Shown: piece by piece, positions 1 through 10,116 of the stretch | Position numbering within the stretch: the first letter of the stretch is position 1 | Layout: each line of letters begins with the position of its first letter | Assembly (NCBI RefSeq): GCF_008087665.1 | Contig: NZ_CP042912.1 | Coordinates: 1,116,001-1,180,000 of the forward strand | Length of the DNA stretch: 64,000 nt | Direction of reading: 5' to 3' | From: Mariniblastus fucicola | Lineage (GTDB): Bacteria; Planctomycetota; Planctomycetia; Pirellulales; Pirellulaceae | Position numbers and translations under genes: made by a program | The notes under the pieces: model-generated | Seen by the model: only the letters and a program-made list of their open reading frames with translations | Database searches by the model: none | What the model was told of the DNA's origin: nothing

Positions 1-359
1 ATCTTGTCTTCATCGCTACCTTCGGCGTCGTTCGGGTCTTCGAACGGCCAATGCAAGACGCGGCTCGCGCCCGGAAAAACCGGACAGGCGGTTTTTGCGT
101 TGTCGCAAACCGTCACGACCAGGTCAAACTCCTGACCATCAAACTCGGTGATCGATTTACTGGTCAAGCCTTCGGTTGGCAGCTCGAATTCCTTCAGCAG
201 TTCAATCGCCATCGGATGGACGTAGCCCGACGGATCGGAACCAGCAGAAAACGCTTCCCAGCGTCCTTCGCCAAGGTCGTTCCAGATCACTTCAGCCATT
301 TGGGAGCGACAGGAATTCCCTGTGCACAGGATGAGGACTCTTTTCTTGTTCTCGGACAA
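1..359 (-). CDS. arsC: Thioredoxin-coupled arsenate reductase (LMW phosphatase fold), C-terminus cut by window edge
   Basis: The reading frame has the low-molecular-weight phosphatase P-loop LCTGNSCRSQMAE near the N-terminus and the downstream pair of cysteines in VTVCDNAKTACPVFPG typical of thioredoxin-dependent ArsC, which reduces arsenate to arsenite through a cysteine relay. Cytoplasmic. The best start is TTG at 359-357, preceded by AGGAAAAGAG; no ATG fits better. It begins 10 nt after the stop of glnA, so the two probably share a transcript. The gene runs off the left edge, so the last residues are not visible. A protein-tyrosine phosphatase role is less likely because of the second cysteine pair. 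Confidence 0.85.
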   Translation of the reverse strand, partial: MSENKKRVLILCTGNSCRSQMAEVIWNDLGEGRWEAFSAGSDPSGYVHPMAIELLKEFELPTEGLTSKSITEFDGQEFDLVVTVCDNAKTACPVFPGASRVLHWPFEDPNDAEGSDEDK

Positions 360-369
360 TGCTCTTTTC

Positions 370-1782
370 CTAGATGTCGTAGTAAAGACAAAATTCAAAT
401 GGATGTGGTCGACGGCGCATGGATTCTACTTCCTGGTCACGCTTGTGCGCAATCCAGTGCTGCACGACGTCGCGCGTAAACACGTCGCCGCGAAGCAAAA
501 ACTCGTGATCGAATTCGAGAGCCGCGAGCGCTTCGGCGAGCGACCCTGGAGTTCGCGGAACATCTTTCAGTTCCTCCGGCGGCAAATCGTAAATATCTTT
601 GTCCAGCGGTTGGCCCGGATCGACTTTGTTTTCGATTCCATCCAAAGCCGCCATCAGAATTGCGGAAAACGAAAGGTATGGATTGCCACCCGCATCGGGA
701 CAGCGGAACTCGACGCGTTTCGTCGCCGGATCGGTGCTGTAAACCGGAATGCGGCACGCCGCCGAACGGTTTCGCTGCGAGTAAGCCAGGTTGATCGGTG
801 CTTCAAATCCTGGAATCAATCGCTTGTAGCTGTTGGTGGTTGGATTGGTGAATGCCAGCAGTGCAGCAGCATGTTTCAGAATCCCACCGATCGCATACAT
901 CGCCGTTTGGCTCAGCCCGGCGTACGCGTCACCGGCGAAAATGGGTTCGTCTTCTTTCCATAGCGATAGATTTGTGTGCATGCCGGAACCTGCCTCGTCG
1001 AGCAGCGGTTTGGGCATGAACGTGGCCGACTTTCCATGTCGCGCGGCAACGTTTTTCACGATGTACTTATAAGTCATGATGTTGTCCGCGGCGCGAACAA
1101 GCTCGTCATACCTCAAGTCGATTTCCGATTGGCCAGCAGAGCCAACTTCATGGTGCTGGCACTCGACCGTCAAACCGCAGTCGATCATCGTCTGCATCAT
1201 TTCGTTGCGGACGTCCATCAGTTTGTCGACCGGTGCACTGGCAAGGTATCCTCGCTGATACCGCGGACGGTAACCAGAGTTCGGGCCAAGATCGGTGCCA
1301 CGATTCCAGGGGCCTTCGTCGCTGTCGATGTGGTACCACGCAGCATTGCGGGTCTGGTCGAACTGGATGTTGTCGAAAATGAAAAACTCAGCTTCCGGTC
1401 CGAACCACGCGCGGTCGGCAACGCCGGAGCCTTTCAAATAGTTGACGGCTTTGCGAGCGATGAATCTTGGATCGCGGCTGTAGTCTTCAAACGTGATCGG
1501 GTCGACGACGTTGCAGATGATGTTCAGCGTTGGCAGTTCGGTGAATGGATCCAGAAAGCAAGTGTCAGGCTGAGGCAGCAACAGCATGTCGCTTTCGTCG
1601 ATACGTTGCCATCCTTGAACGCTTGAACCGTCGAAGCCGATGCCTTTTTCGAAAACCGCTTCGCCAAACATGGACACCGGCACGGTCGTGTGAGCCCACT
1701 GGCCGAGGAAGTCCGTGAATCGCAAATCGACGGCGCCAACATTGTTCTCACGGCAGTAAGCAAGTACTTCTTTGGGTGTCAA
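370..1782 (-). CDS. glnA: Type I glutamine synthetase
   Basis: Catalyses ATP-dependent ligation of ammonia to glutamate; a cytoplasmic dodecamer. Seen: the beta-grasp start (AVDLRFTDFLGQW), catalytic motifs GFDGSSVQGW, HHEVGSAGQSEID, KPLLDEAGSGMH and NPTTNSYKRLIPGFEAP, and the adenylylation-site motif KDIYDLPPEE with its tyrosine at about residue 398. Starting at TTG 1782-1780, with GGAG five bases upstream, gives 470 residues, the normal bacterial GlnA length; the frame stays open upstream to 1932 but the extra residues resemble no GlnA. The adenylylation tyrosine suggests control by GlnE-type adenylylation (family knowledge). arsC follows closely downstream. Confidence 0.95.
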   Translation of the reverse strand: MTPKEVLAYCRENNVGAVDLRFTDFLGQWAHTTVPVSMFGEAVFEKGIGFDGSSVQGWQRIDESDMLLLPQPDTCFLDPFTELPTLNIICNVVDPITFEDYSRDPRFIARKAVNYLKGSGVADRAWFGPEAEFFIFDNIQFDQTRNAAWYHIDSDEGPWNRGTDLGPNSGYRPRYQRGYLASAPVDKLMDVRNEMMQTMIDCGLTVECQHHEVGSAGQSEIDLRYDELVRAADNIMTYKYIVKNVAARHGKSATFMPKPLLDEAGSGMHTNLSLWKEDEPIFAGDAYAGLSQTAMYAIGGILKHAAALLAFTNPTTNSYKRLIPGFEAPINLAYSQRNRSAACRIPVYSTDPATKRVEFRCPDAGGNPYLSFSAILMAALDGIENKVDPGQPLDKDIYDLPPEELKDVPRTPGSLAEALAALEFDHEFLLRGDVFTRDVVQHWIAHKRDQEVESMRRRPHPFEFCLYYDI

Positions 1783-1968
1783 ACGAAACTCCGGGCACGT
1801 CAGAACTGCATCGATTGGAAACCGTGAAGATACCCAGCCAGCGGTAAACTGTAAACTTGCCGTACCGAATGAAAGGCCGCAGCAAAGTCGTAAAAAACAG
1901 GACGAAAAAGCTGAATTGGTCGCCTCGTCCACTCACAGGCCGCGGACCGAGGCTAACGAATCAACCTG

Positions 1969-4086
1969 TTAGAAGAAAAACTTCGAGATCCGCCCGACAT
2001 CCATCACGGTCACGAAAATCATCAGGCCAAGGATGAAGAACAGGCCACCGTAGGTCAGCAGGATTTCCACTTTCTCGGTGACCGGTCGTCGAAACAGTCC
2101 CTCGTACGCAAGGAACATCATGTGACCGCCGTCGAGAACCGGAATCGGAAGGAAGTTCACGATCGCGAGGTTAGCGCTGAGCAATGTCAGGAAAAGCAAC
2201 AGTCGACTGGTGCCCTGGGATGCCTCTGACGTCGCCGCCACGGCAATCATCCCCGGTCCGCCCATGTTGGTGACCGACAGCTTTCCGGTAACCAGTTTCT
2301 TCAGGAACCGCCATACTCGGCTGGCATCATTTCTAACCTGCTTGGCTCCGTTGCTGAACGCGTCCGACCAGGTTGGTGACTGGTAGTGCCATTGCAATCC
2401 GGTTAGCGAAAACCCTCGCATCGCCAGGTAGTGACGATCGGATTTCGTTGACTTGATCGTGACCGATTTGATCGTTTCACCACTTTTGAAATCGATCGCG
2501 AACTCAGTGCCAGCCGGCAGTTTCTGGACCATCTCAAAGATCTCGGCAAAGCTGGTGTCTTCCAGCTCCACTTCCTTCTCGTGCATCTTCTCAAACCATT
2601 TTTCTTTTTGGTCCGCTTCGGAGAGAAGGTAAGTCACCTTGACGATTTGATCGCCCGATTTGATTCCTGATTGAGCCAGTTTGCTGGTCGGATCAATGTT
2701 GCCAACGCGATCGGATACTTTGACCGCGATGCCGATTGAATCGATAGCCAGCACGCCGATCGATCCAACGCTGGACATCGACTTCGAGGGAACCGGAGTC
2801 ACCTTCACCGATGTCTCCTGCCCTGCCCTCTTGATCAAAAACTCAAGCTCGCCACCACCTTCGGCAAGATGACGGCTCATTTCAAAATCGAACGTCAGCG
2901 GGCCGATATCTTCCAAGCCAACGACAGAGAGAATCTCGTCGCCTTTCTCAAAAACTCCATCCGCCGGCGAACCTGTTTGGATCGCGGCAACGGTTCCCCA
3001 CTCGATTCCGAATCCAATTTCACGAGCCGGATTGTGGTCGATCGAAACTTTGATCTGGTCTTTGGTTTCGCTTTCCTTTTCACCCGTCGTTCGCTCAACA
3101 AGCAACTCAACCGGTTCGGAAGCGTTGACGTACATTTGCTGGCGAAGCATTGCGACGCGATCAATTTTCGTGCCGTTGATTTCAAGGATCACATCGCCCT
3201 TTTTCAGCGGCGGACTCGCGTTCATCGCGGGATTGCCCGGAATTGCATCGTCGGAACCGACTTCCGCGATCATCTGCGGTCCCAGCCCCAGCAGTGGAAG
3301 GTCGGGCATGTCGCGTCGCATCCCTTTGCGAGCAGTAACGGCAACCGTCGTCGCTTCGTCAGCTCCGTCACGCTTGAGATCGAATTCAACGGGGCCCTCG
3401 TCAGCCGAGAAGATGATCTCTTGAGCCATGTCGCCCCAAGTGAAATAGCGATCTTTCTTCACCGGTTCATCGCCGACCCGTGTGAGTTCCGATCCAGCCA
3501 GGTTTTGTTCCCAGGCCGGTCCGCCGCCGACGACCGAGCCAATCGATGCAGGATCGTAGTCCACGCCAAACTTGAACGCCAACGCTGCGAACAGAATGGC
3601 AAAGATCAAGTTGAAGATAACGCCCGCAGAAATGATCGCCATTCGCTGTGGAACTGTTTTGGCGCGATAGCTTCTTGGGTCAAGCTCATTGCGGTCGACG
3701 TACCCAGCGCTTTCGGCCTGGCCATCGTCGCCGCGAGAACGTTGGATTTCGCGCTCGATGTTGCCCGGGTTATCGTCCTGCCCCAGCATCTTTACGTATC
3801 CGCCGAACGGAACCATGCCGATGCCGTATTCCGTTTCGCCAATCTGTTTGCGAAACAGCGCGGCTGGCAAAATCTGGCGACCAAAAATTTTGATTGGAAC
3901 GTCAAAGCCGACATAGAATTTTTCGCACTTCACGCCGCATGCTTTGGCCACCAGGAAGTGTCCCAGTTCGTGAACGAAGATCACGAACCCGAGGCCCAGA
4001 ACGACTTGAGCGATCGCCCACCAGGTTGAAAGCTGCAACCAATAACTTACGTCGTCGGCAGCGAGTACGATCAGACTGAAATCCAC
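1969..4086 (-). CDS. rseP: RIP site-2 zinc metalloprotease RseP
   Basis: An intramembrane protease of the S2P family, which in other bacteria cleaves anti-sigma factors within the membrane. Zinc-binding HELGH lies at residues 39-43 in the first membrane helix. The C-terminal membrane motif with LPIPVLDGGH near residue 650 supplies the third ligand. Between them are PDZ-like segments. At 705 residues it is much longer than the approximately 450-residue E. coli protein, because the periplasmic part is expanded, with at least two to three PDZ-like repeats (ILEINGTKID, ILSVVGLEDIG, IVKVTYLLSE). Its start overlaps the 3' end of dxr by 16 nt, so the two genes are translationally linked; a dxr-rseP order is common in bacteria. 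Confidence 0.92.
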   Translation of the reverse strand: MDFSLIVLAADDVSYWLQLSTWWAIAQVVLGLGFVIFVHELGHFLVAKACGVKCEKFYVGFDVPIKIFGRQILPAALFRKQIGETEYGIGMVPFGGYVKMLGQDDNPGNIEREIQRSRGDDGQAESAGYVDRNELDPRSYRAKTVPQRMAIISAGVIFNLIFAILFAALAFKFGVDYDPASIGSVVGGGPAWEQNLAGSELTRVGDEPVKKDRYFTWGDMAQEIIFSADEGPVEFDLKRDGADEATTVAVTARKGMRRDMPDLPLLGLGPQMIAEVGSDDAIPGNPAMNASPPLKKGDVILEINGTKIDRVAMLRQQMYVNASEPVELLVERTTGEKESETKDQIKVSIDHNPAREIGFGIEWGTVAAIQTGSPADGVFEKGDEILSVVGLEDIGPLTFDFEMSRHLAEGGGELEFLIKRAGQETSVKVTPVPSKSMSSVGSIGVLAIDSIGIAVKVSDRVGNIDPTSKLAQSGIKSGDQIVKVTYLLSEADQKEKWFEKMHEKEVELEDTSFAEIFEMVQKLPAGTEFAIDFKSGETIKSVTIKSTKSDRHYLAMRGFSLTGLQWHYQSPTWSDAFSNGAKQVRNDASRVWRFLKKLVTGKLSVTNMGGPGMIAVAATSEASQGTSRLLLFLTLLSANLAIVNFLPIPVLDGGHMMFLAYEGLFRRPVTEKVEILLTYGGLFFILGLMIFVTVMDVGRISKFFF

Positions 4087-5228
4087 TTAGCTAACTCCTG
4101 GCGAGCCCACTGGTCGCAAGCCATAAGCTGCTCCAGATTCGGATCCGCGATAAAATCGTGTTGTTCCAAAATTTCCTGACACGCGATCGCAATGTCAGTG
4201 AACGAAAGTTCTCTTTTTAAAAACGCAGCCACGGCAGATTCGTTCGCTGCATTCAAAACAGCTCCCGACGTCCCACCTCTGGCCGCGACATCAAATCCCA
4301 GTTTCAAAGCCGGAAACCGGTCCGTGTCCGGCGGTATAAACTCCAGCGTCTGCGGTCGACTCAAATCCAGCGGCGGACTGACTCCCGCGATTCGGTCGGG
4401 CCATGTCAACGCGTACTGAATCGGCAACCGCATATCCGGCGGACTCAGCTGAGCAACCGTCGAATGGTCGACGAATTCAACCATCGAGTGCACGATCGAT
4501 TGAGGGTGCACCACGACTTCGATTTTGGCAGCCGGCAAATCAAATAGCCACCTGGCTTCGATGACTTCCAGCGCCTTGTTCATCATGGTCGCCGAATCGA
4601 CCGATATTTTATCACCCATCTGCCATGTCGGATGCGCCAATGCTTGCTCAACGGTGACAGTTTTCAACTCAGAATCCGAAAAATCCCGGAACGGCCCGCC
4701 GCTGGCCGTCAGCACGATTCGGGACACCTCGTTCGGCTGACCGGACTGTAAAGCCTGAAAAACGGCACTGTGTTCGCTGTCTACGGGCAGGATTCGGCTG
4801 CCGCTGCTGGCCGCCATCGCCGTGATCAGGGAGCCCGCGACGACCAGCGACTCCTTGTTCGCGAGAGCCACGGTTTTGCCAGCTTCTACTGCTGCCATCG
4901 TGCCTGGCAGCCCCGCGATTCCCACGATCGCCGCCACGACGACGTCGACTTCCGGAGCAGACGCGATCTGGGCGATGTGGTGAGAACCGACAAGAAGCTC
5001 GGTCCCTGCCGGCAGATCTCCGAAGTCAAAACCGTCGGCCGCGGATTGGCTGGTCGCTACGACGAATTTCGGCTGAAACTCTTTCGCGGCTTCCACGAGC
5101 GACTCCAGCGCCGAATGCCCGGACATCGCGAAAACCGACATCCCGTCAGTCTGCCGCACAACGTCCAGCGTGCTTTGGCCGATGCTGCCTGTGACGCCAA
5201 GAATGCTGATTCGTTTCGGTTGGGTCAT
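4071..5228 (-). CDS. dxr: 1-deoxy-D-xylulose 5-phosphate reductoisomerase
   Basis: Second enzyme of the MEP isoprenoid pathway, converting DXP to 2-C-methyl-D-erythritol 4-phosphate with NADPH and a divalent metal. Seen: the N-terminal nucleotide-binding motif GVTGSIGQSTLDVV, the ALANKESLV segment, the metal-site region PVDSEHSAVFQAL, SGGPFRD, the flexible-loop HPTWQMGDKISVDSATMMNK and the C-terminal helical domain. Length 385 is normal. First gene of the dxr-rseP pair, which overlap. It faces away from ftsH across about 370 bp, which should hold both promoters. Confidence 0.96.
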   Translation of the reverse strand: MTQPKRISILGVTGSIGQSTLDVVRQTDGMSVFAMSGHSALESLVEAAKEFQPKFVVATSQSAADGFDFGDLPAGTELLVGSHHIAQIASAPEVDVVVAAIVGIAGLPGTMAAVEAGKTVALANKESLVVAGSLITAMAASSGSRILPVDSEHSAVFQALQSGQPNEVSRIVLTASGGPFRDFSDSELKTVTVEQALAHPTWQMGDKISVDSATMMNKALEVIEARWLFDLPAAKIEVVVHPQSIVHSMVEFVDHSTVAQLSPPDMRLPIQYALTWPDRIAGVSPPLDLSRPQTLEFIPPDTDRFPALKLGFDVAARGGTSGAVLNAANESAVAAFLKRELSFTDIAIACQEILEQHDFIADPNLEQLMACDQWARQELAKWISV

Positions 5229-5599
5229 TCAGCAAGCCGGTGGTTGGGGCGGGATTTATGTTGCGTCGAGGCAACGTGTTTCAATATATCAACAAAGTCC
5301 TCCGAAACTCTGTTGGGAAAAAGCATCGCTCGCTGGCGGCAAACTGGCTTCTGAGAGAGCAGGAAATTTTACGAAACGGTGGAATCTCCACAAGATGAAC
5401 GTTTCATGAGGGTTATTTGTCGCGGTTTCGTGAAGCATAACGCTATCGCGGCGCGGTGACGCTTTACTGCATTTCGCAGAGCGATACCATTGAGTCCACT
5501 CTGACTGGCGCGGGATCTGCATCCTTTGTTCAGGGCTTGGTGACCGCTTCGTGCTGTTGCCGCCATTCTGGAGCACTTACCTACGGGCAAAACGAGAAC
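5229..5599. other. Divergent intergenic region between dxr and ftsH
   Basis: About 370 bp separate the divergently transcribed dxr and ftsH genes, and it presumably contains promoters for both. The frames here are open only by chance and give no protein-like composition. A small perfect hairpin (GTGGA, ATC, TCCAC) lies near 5380-5392. No convincing -35/-10 pair or known RNA motif could be recognised by eye. Confidence 0.5.
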
Positions 5600-7657
5600 A
5601 TGGATCAAAACTCAAAACGACCTTCCGAACCCAAAAATAGCTCGACGACGTGGTTTGCACTGATCATCGTCGCTTCCCTCGCCGTATGCCTGTTTCTGGT
5701 TCTTTCGCAGAATCGAAAGACGCTCACGTTCAGTCAATTCGAAGCTCTGGTTGCTGAAACGAAATATGTCGACAGCTTTTCCGAAGAGCTCGAAGACGGA
5801 TACAGCGGCAAGATAACCATCAAAACAAAGGGCCGAACCGAGCGAGAGTTCGTGGTTGAAAAGCCCAATGACCTGAAAATCAGCGACACCGAGATTCAGG
5901 GAACCTGCTTTTACTACGAGAAAGCCAAATCGATTGACGGCGAACCGTACGGAACGCGTACGAACTTCACCGTTGTGAAAAGTGATTCTGATTCGGCGCC
6001 GTCGATCAACGAGCAACTGGCCTCGAGCAACATTCGCTGGCAATTTCTCAAACCATCGTTCTTCGAAGAGTACGGCGGCTTGCTGTTGCTGATGGCTCTG
6101 ACCTTGGGCTTGTTTTACTTTATGATCCGTCGACTCGGCGGAGCCGGTGGGCCGATGCAGTTCGGTCGTAGTCGCGGAAAGCTGTACGCCGAAGAAGACC
6201 TTGGGGTCAGCTTTTCTGACGTGGCCGGAATCGACGAAGCGGTCGAAGAAGTCCGTGAGGTCGTCGACTTTCTCAAGTCCCCCGAAAAGTATCAGCGGCT
6301 GGGCGGAAAGATTCCTTGCGGCGTGCTGCTCGTTGGACCTCCCGGAACCGGGAAAACGCTGCTGGCGAAAGCCATCGCTGGCGAAGCTGACGTTCCATTC
6401 TACAGCCTCTCCGGAAGTGACTTTGTGGAAATGTTCGTCGGCGTCGGTGCAGCGCGTGTTCGAGACATGTTTCAACAGGCTGAAGCCAAGGCTCCCTGTA
6501 TCATTTTCATCGACGAGCTGGACGCGCTTGGGAAAACACGTGGCGGCCAACCCGTCGGCGGTCACGACGAACGCGAACAAACGCTCAACGCGTTGCTCGT
6601 TGAGATGGACGGATTTTCCTCCAACAGCGGCGTGATCGTGATGGCGGCAACCAACCGCCCTGAAACACTCGACCAGGCGTTGATGCGTCCAGGTCGCTTT
6701 GATCGCCACGTTCTGGTCGATCGGCCTGACGTTCGCGGACGCGAAGAAATCCTCAAAGTTCACGTCAAGAACGTGAAGCTGGATCCAAATGTTGACTTGA
6801 AGAAAGTCGCTGCGATCAGCCCCGGGTTCGGCGGTGCGGAACTGGCCAATCTGGTCAATGAAGCCGCGTTGTTGGCGGCTCGAAAAGAACAGAACTCCGT
6901 CGTGATGGAAAACTTCAACGAAGCCGTCGAACGTGTGACTGCCGGTTTGGAGAAAAAACAGCGGGTGATGAACACGGAAGAAAAACAACGCGTTGCGTAC
7001 CACGAAGCCGGACACGCGTTGGTGGCTTATGTGCTTCCGAACACCAACCCGGTCCACAAAGTCTCAATCATCCCACGCGGTCTGGCAGCGCTCGGTTACA
7101 CCATGCAGCGTCCAACCGAGGATCGTTACTTGATGACCAAGAGTGAGCTCGAGAGTGAGTTGCAGATTCTGGTCGCGGGAACGATGGCTGAAGAGTTGGT
7201 CTATAAAGATATCTCAACGGGAGCCTCGAACGATTTGGAACGAGCCACTGATATCGCTCGCGGTATGGTGACGCGATATGGCATGAGCTCGCTGGGCCGA
7301 GTCAATTTCCAGCCGGATCGCAGCAGTCCGTTCCTCGCCGGTTCAGGCGGTTCGGTCGGAGGTCAACTTTATAGCGAAGTCACGGCGCGGGAGATTGATC
7401 AGGAGGTCAGCCGCATCATCGAAGAGGCGGTCGAGAAAGTTCGCGATACGCTCAAGGTCCGTAAGCAGGCTTTGGTCGCACTTACCGAACGATTGATCGA
7501 AGTCGAGTCCGTTGATTCGGAGGAACTGAAGAGCATCATGGATGAAAACTCTCCAGGTCCGCTGTTGGTTCCAGGGACCAACGTCAAATCCGAAACGGAA
7601 GCAGAGCCTGATCAGAACGATGAGGAACATGGGACTGACCTCAACGCGGCTCAATAG
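5600..7657 (+). CDS. ftsH: ATP-dependent zinc metalloprotease FtsH
   Basis: A membrane-bound AAA+ protease that degrades damaged membrane and regulatory proteins as a hexamer. Start ATG 5600 gives 685 residues; the frame is open further upstream without FtsH-like residues. First membrane helix about 18-35, periplasmic domain, second helix about 157-177, then the AAA module with Walker A GPPGTGKT (about 247), Walker [12 protein letters not shown], the second region of homology [19 protein letters not shown], and zinc-protease HEAGH at about 468-472. The C-terminal tail is acidic. Followed by a strong hairpin at 7691-7725. Planctomycetes often carry several ftsH copies. Confidence 0.97.
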   Translation: MDQNSKRPSEPKNSSTTWFALIIVASLAVCLFLVLSQNRKTLTFSQFEALVAETKYVDSFSEELEDGYSGKITIKTKGRTEREFVVEKPNDLKISDTEIQGTCFYYEKAKSIDGEPYGTRTNFTVVKSDSDSAPSINEQLASSNIRWQFLKPSFFEEYGGLLLLMALTLGLFYFMIRRLGGAGGPMQFGRSRGKLYAEEDLGVSFSDVAGIDEAVEEVREVVDFLKSPEKYQRLGGKIPCGVLLVGPPGTGKTLLAKAIAGEADVPFYSLSGSDFVEMFVGVGAARVRDMFQQAEAKAPCIIFIDELDALGKTRGGQPVGGHDEREQTLNALLVEMDGFSSNSGVIVMAATNRPETLDQALMRPGRFDRHVLVDRPDVRGREEILKVHVKNVKLDPNVDLKKVAAISPGFGGAELANLVNEAALLAARKEQNSVVMENFNEAVERVTAGLEKKQRVMNTEEKQRVAYHEAGHALVAYVLPNTNPVHKVSIIPRGLAALGYTMQRPTEDRYLMTKSELESELQILVAGTMAEELVYKDISTGASNDLERATDIARGMVTRYGMSSLGRVNFQPDRSSPFLAGSGGSVGGQLYSEVTAREIDQEVSRIIEEAVEKVRDTLKVRKQALVALTERLIEVESVDSEELKSIMDENSPGPLLVPGTNVKSETEAEPDQNDEEHGTDLNAAQ

Positions 7658-7690
7658 ATAGCCGAACGATTTGGCAATCAAACTCCACCC

Positions 7691-7725
7691 GAAAGGCCGG
7701 TAGCTCCATATGCTGCCGGCCTTTC
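7691..7725 (+). terminator. Rho-independent-like hairpin after ftsH
   Basis: A 14-bp stem (GAAAGGCCGGTAGC with GCTGCCGGCCTTTC, one G-T wobble) closes a 7-base loop, 33 nt after the ftsH stop. There is no long U-run after it, so termination is inferred from position and stem strength. Confidence 0.6.
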
Positions 7726-7878
7726 GCTATTCGCGGTTCTGGCACCCGAACGGATCGCCTCGGTTTTGTCGCATGCCGGTATAAGCGTGCGGCTCGTAGC
7801 TGCTTTTCTCATTGTATTCACCTGGCGATCAAATAGGATCAAACGAACCCATCCCGTGAATACCGCCTGGAAAAAACC

Positions 7879-9141
7879 ATGAAGATGCTTTCGAACTTGA
7901 CTTGTGTTGGCCTGATTTTGATTTCGACCGCTGTCGCTTCGGCGCAAACCGGTGGCTTCTCAGAGATCAATTTCGAACGCGTCGCTGACGGACTTAGTCG
8001 TCCAATCTTTGCAACTTCGGCTCCCGGAGATCCAGACCGATTGTTTGTTGTCGAGCAACATTCGGCGGATATCAAAATTCTGGATCTGGCAACGAACACG
8101 GTGACTGGCACGTTCCTCGATTTGCCGAACGGTGTGACGACTGGAAACGAACAGGGACTGTTAGGTCTGGCGTTCCATCCTGACTATGCCAGCAACGGAC
8201 TTTTCTACGTCAACTACACGAACAGCAATGGTGACACGCAAGTCCAGGAGTATTCTCGACTCAACGCGAATCAGGCGGACACGAGCTCAGCAAGAAACAT
8301 TCTTTCGATCGACCAACCGTTCTCCAATCACAACGGAGGCTGGATGGGATTTGGCCAGGATAACCTTCTTTATGTTGGAACCGGCGATGGAGGAAGTGCC
8401 AACGATCCGCTAGGCAACTCGCAGGATATTACCAACAACCTGTTAGGCAAGATGTTGCGGATCGACGTCAATGGAGACGACTTTGCCGCCGATGCGAATC
8501 GAAATTATGCCATCCCGAATAGTAATCCGTTCGTGGGGCAAACAGGAGACGATGAAATTTTCGCCTACGGTTTGCGGAATCCCTGGCGGAGCAGTTTTGA
8601 TCGCCAAACCGGAGATTTGTGGATCGGAGACGTTGGGCAAAATGCCCGCGAAGAAATCAATGTGTTGCTAAACGGAACCAGCGGACAGAACTATGGCTGG
8701 CGTGACCGTGAAGGAACCGTCGGCAGCGCGTTGGCCGGCGCAATTGATCCGATCTATGACTACTCTCACGGTAGCGGCGACTTGCAAGGATTCTCGGTCA
8801 CCGGCGGCTACGTTTATCGCGGACCGATCGAAGCGCTCGACGGACACTATTTCTTCGCGGACTTCGTGACGGACAATCTGTGGTCGATGAAACTTGACGG
8901 AACCGACGAAACGCTTTTCGACGGCACGAATTTCAGTGACTTTGTTAACTGGACGGACCTGATCAGCACGGATTTTGGAACCGTGAACAACATTTCTTCG
9001 TTCGCCGAAGACGGAAACGGCAACCTGTACATCGTCGGTCTCGACGGGGAGATTTTCCGTTTGGTATCGGTTCCAGAACCGGCCTCCGGATTGATCCTGT
9101 TGGGCCTTGGCGGATTGATGGCGATGCGTCGGCGAAGATGA
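7879..9141 (+). CDS. Secreted PQQ-type sugar dehydrogenase (Yli/GDH-B fold) with PEP-CTERM anchor
   Basis: A soluble-glucose-dehydrogenase-like six-bladed beta-propeller. Seen: signal peptide ending near ASAQT, the entry motif RVADGLSRPIFATSAPGD, GLLGLAFHPDY with FYVNYT, the SNHNGGWMGFGQDNLLYVGTGDGG signature, and EIFAYGLRNPWRSSFDR. The C-terminus is a PEP-CTERM sorting signal: VPEPASG, a hydrophobic helix, then RRRR. By family it should oxidise an extracytoplasmic aldose or related compound using PQQ and calcium, but the substrate is unknown. The PEP-CTERM tail implies exosortase processing and surface location. It stands alone between ftsH and a sugar isomerase on the same strand. Confidence 0.85.
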   Translation: MKMLSNLTCVGLILISTAVASAQTGGFSEINFERVADGLSRPIFATSAPGDPDRLFVVEQHSADIKILDLATNTVTGTFLDLPNGVTTGNEQGLLGLAFHPDYASNGLFYVNYTNSNGDTQVQEYSRLNANQADTSSARNILSIDQPFSNHNGGWMGFGQDNLLYVGTGDGGSANDPLGNSQDITNNLLGKMLRIDVNGDDFAADANRNYAIPNSNPFVGQTGDDEIFAYGLRNPWRSSFDRQTGDLWIGDVGQNAREEINVLLNGTSGQNYGWRDREGTVGSALAGAIDPIYDYSHGSGDLQGFSVTGGYVYRGPIEALDGHYFFADFVTDNLWSMKLDGTDETLFDGTNFSDFVNWTDLISTDFGTVNNISSFAEDGNGNLYIVGLDGEIFRLVSVPEPASGLILLGLGGLMAMRRRR

Positions 9142-9189
9142 ATGTTATGATGTCTGTTCAATGAACGACTGACATTATTCGGATCCGTG

Positions 9190-10107
9190 ATGAACAACCG
9201 ACGCAACTTTCTTGCCGCGACGGCAGCTTCGGCTGCACTTTTGAGTACGACCACAGCCCGCATCTTTGCGGCTGACCCGCCGGTGCGGACCGAGCCATCG
9301 ATGATGAAGCTCAGCCTCGCCGCGTACAGTTTCAACAGCCTGTACGCGCGTCGCGGAACGCTTGAGCAAATTGCTGCGGCGAAAATGTCGCTGGAGAAAT
9401 TCATTACTTATTGCGCACAGCAAGGCTTGGGTGCGGCGGAACTGACGGGATACTACTTTCCCAAAGACGTGACGCCCGAGTATCTGGCCTCAATCAAGCA
9501 ACTGACTCATCGGCTGGGCATCGACATTTCGGGTACTGCGATCGGCAACAACTTTTGCTTGCCCGACGGCGAAGCGCGGGAGGCTCAGCTTGCGATGTGC
9601 CGCGACTGGATCGACTACGCCGCGATGATGGGTGCGCCTGTGATTCGCATCTTTGCCGGCAATAAATCGAAAGACGATACCGAGGAAGTCGCAATCGATC
9701 GTTGCGTTGCGGGAATAAATCAGAGCCTCGAATATGCGGCGACCAAGGGCGTTTTTCTGGCACTGGAAAACCATGGCGGCATCACTGCGACGCCCAAACA
9801 AATGCTCAAGATCATTGATAAAGTCGACGACTCGCCGTGGTTCGGCGTGAATTTTGACAGCGGAAATTTCCGTACGGACGATCCGTATCGCGACCTTGCA
9901 ACGATCGCACCCTACGCGGTCAACGCCCAGATCAAAGTTGCCGTTTCACCCAACAATGCCGGCAAGCAACCTGCAGACATTCCTCGTGTCATCAAGATCC
10001 TCAAAGATGCCAAATATCGTGGCTATGTGACGTTGGAGTTTGAAGAACAGAAACCGTTCGAGGAAATTCCAAAGTATCTGGATCAGCTACGCGAGTTGAT
10101 CGGGTGA
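9190..10107 (+). CDS. Exported sugar phosphate isomerase/epimerase (xylose isomerase-like TIM barrel)
   Basis: The N-terminus NNRRNFLAATAASAALLS is a twin-arginine-like export signal, followed by an AP-endonuclease-2-type TIM barrel (LSLAAYSFNSL, GLGAAELTGYYF, PVIRIFAGNK, LALENHGG, WFGVNFDSGNF, YVTLEFEEQ). Residues Glu and Asp in LENHGG and NFDSGN match metal-ligand positions of the family. Such proteins are abundant in planctomycetes and are thought to act on sugars or inositols; the substrate cannot be told. GTG 9187 lies immediately before ATG 9190; the ATG is preferred. Confidence 0.82.
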   Translation: MNNRRNFLAATAASAALLSTTTARIFAADPPVRTEPSMMKLSLAAYSFNSLYARRGTLEQIAAAKMSLEKFITYCAQQGLGAAELTGYYFPKDVTPEYLASIKQLTHRLGIDISGTAIGNNFCLPDGEAREAQLAMCRDWIDYAAMMGAPVIRIFAGNKSKDDTEEVAIDRCVAGINQSLEYAATKGVFLALENHGGITATPKQMLKIIDKVDDSPWFGVNFDSGNFRTDDPYRDLATIAPYAVNAQIKVAVSPNNAGKQPADIPRVIKILKDAKYRGYVTLEFEEQKPFEEIPKYLDQLRELIG

Positions 10108-10116
10108 CAACGCGAA

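Noticed and set aside
322-963. Long plus-strand frame over glnA
   Set aside because: It is antisense to a clearly recognised glutamine synthetase and has no family pattern or start context.
2869-4029. Long plus-strand frame (386 codons) over rseP
   Set aside because: Antisense shadow of the metalloprotease gene with low-quality composition.
5612-7057. Long minus-strand frame (481 codons) over ftsH
   Set aside because: A codon-usage shadow of ftsH; its translation is rich in His/Arg/Phe with no recognisable domain.
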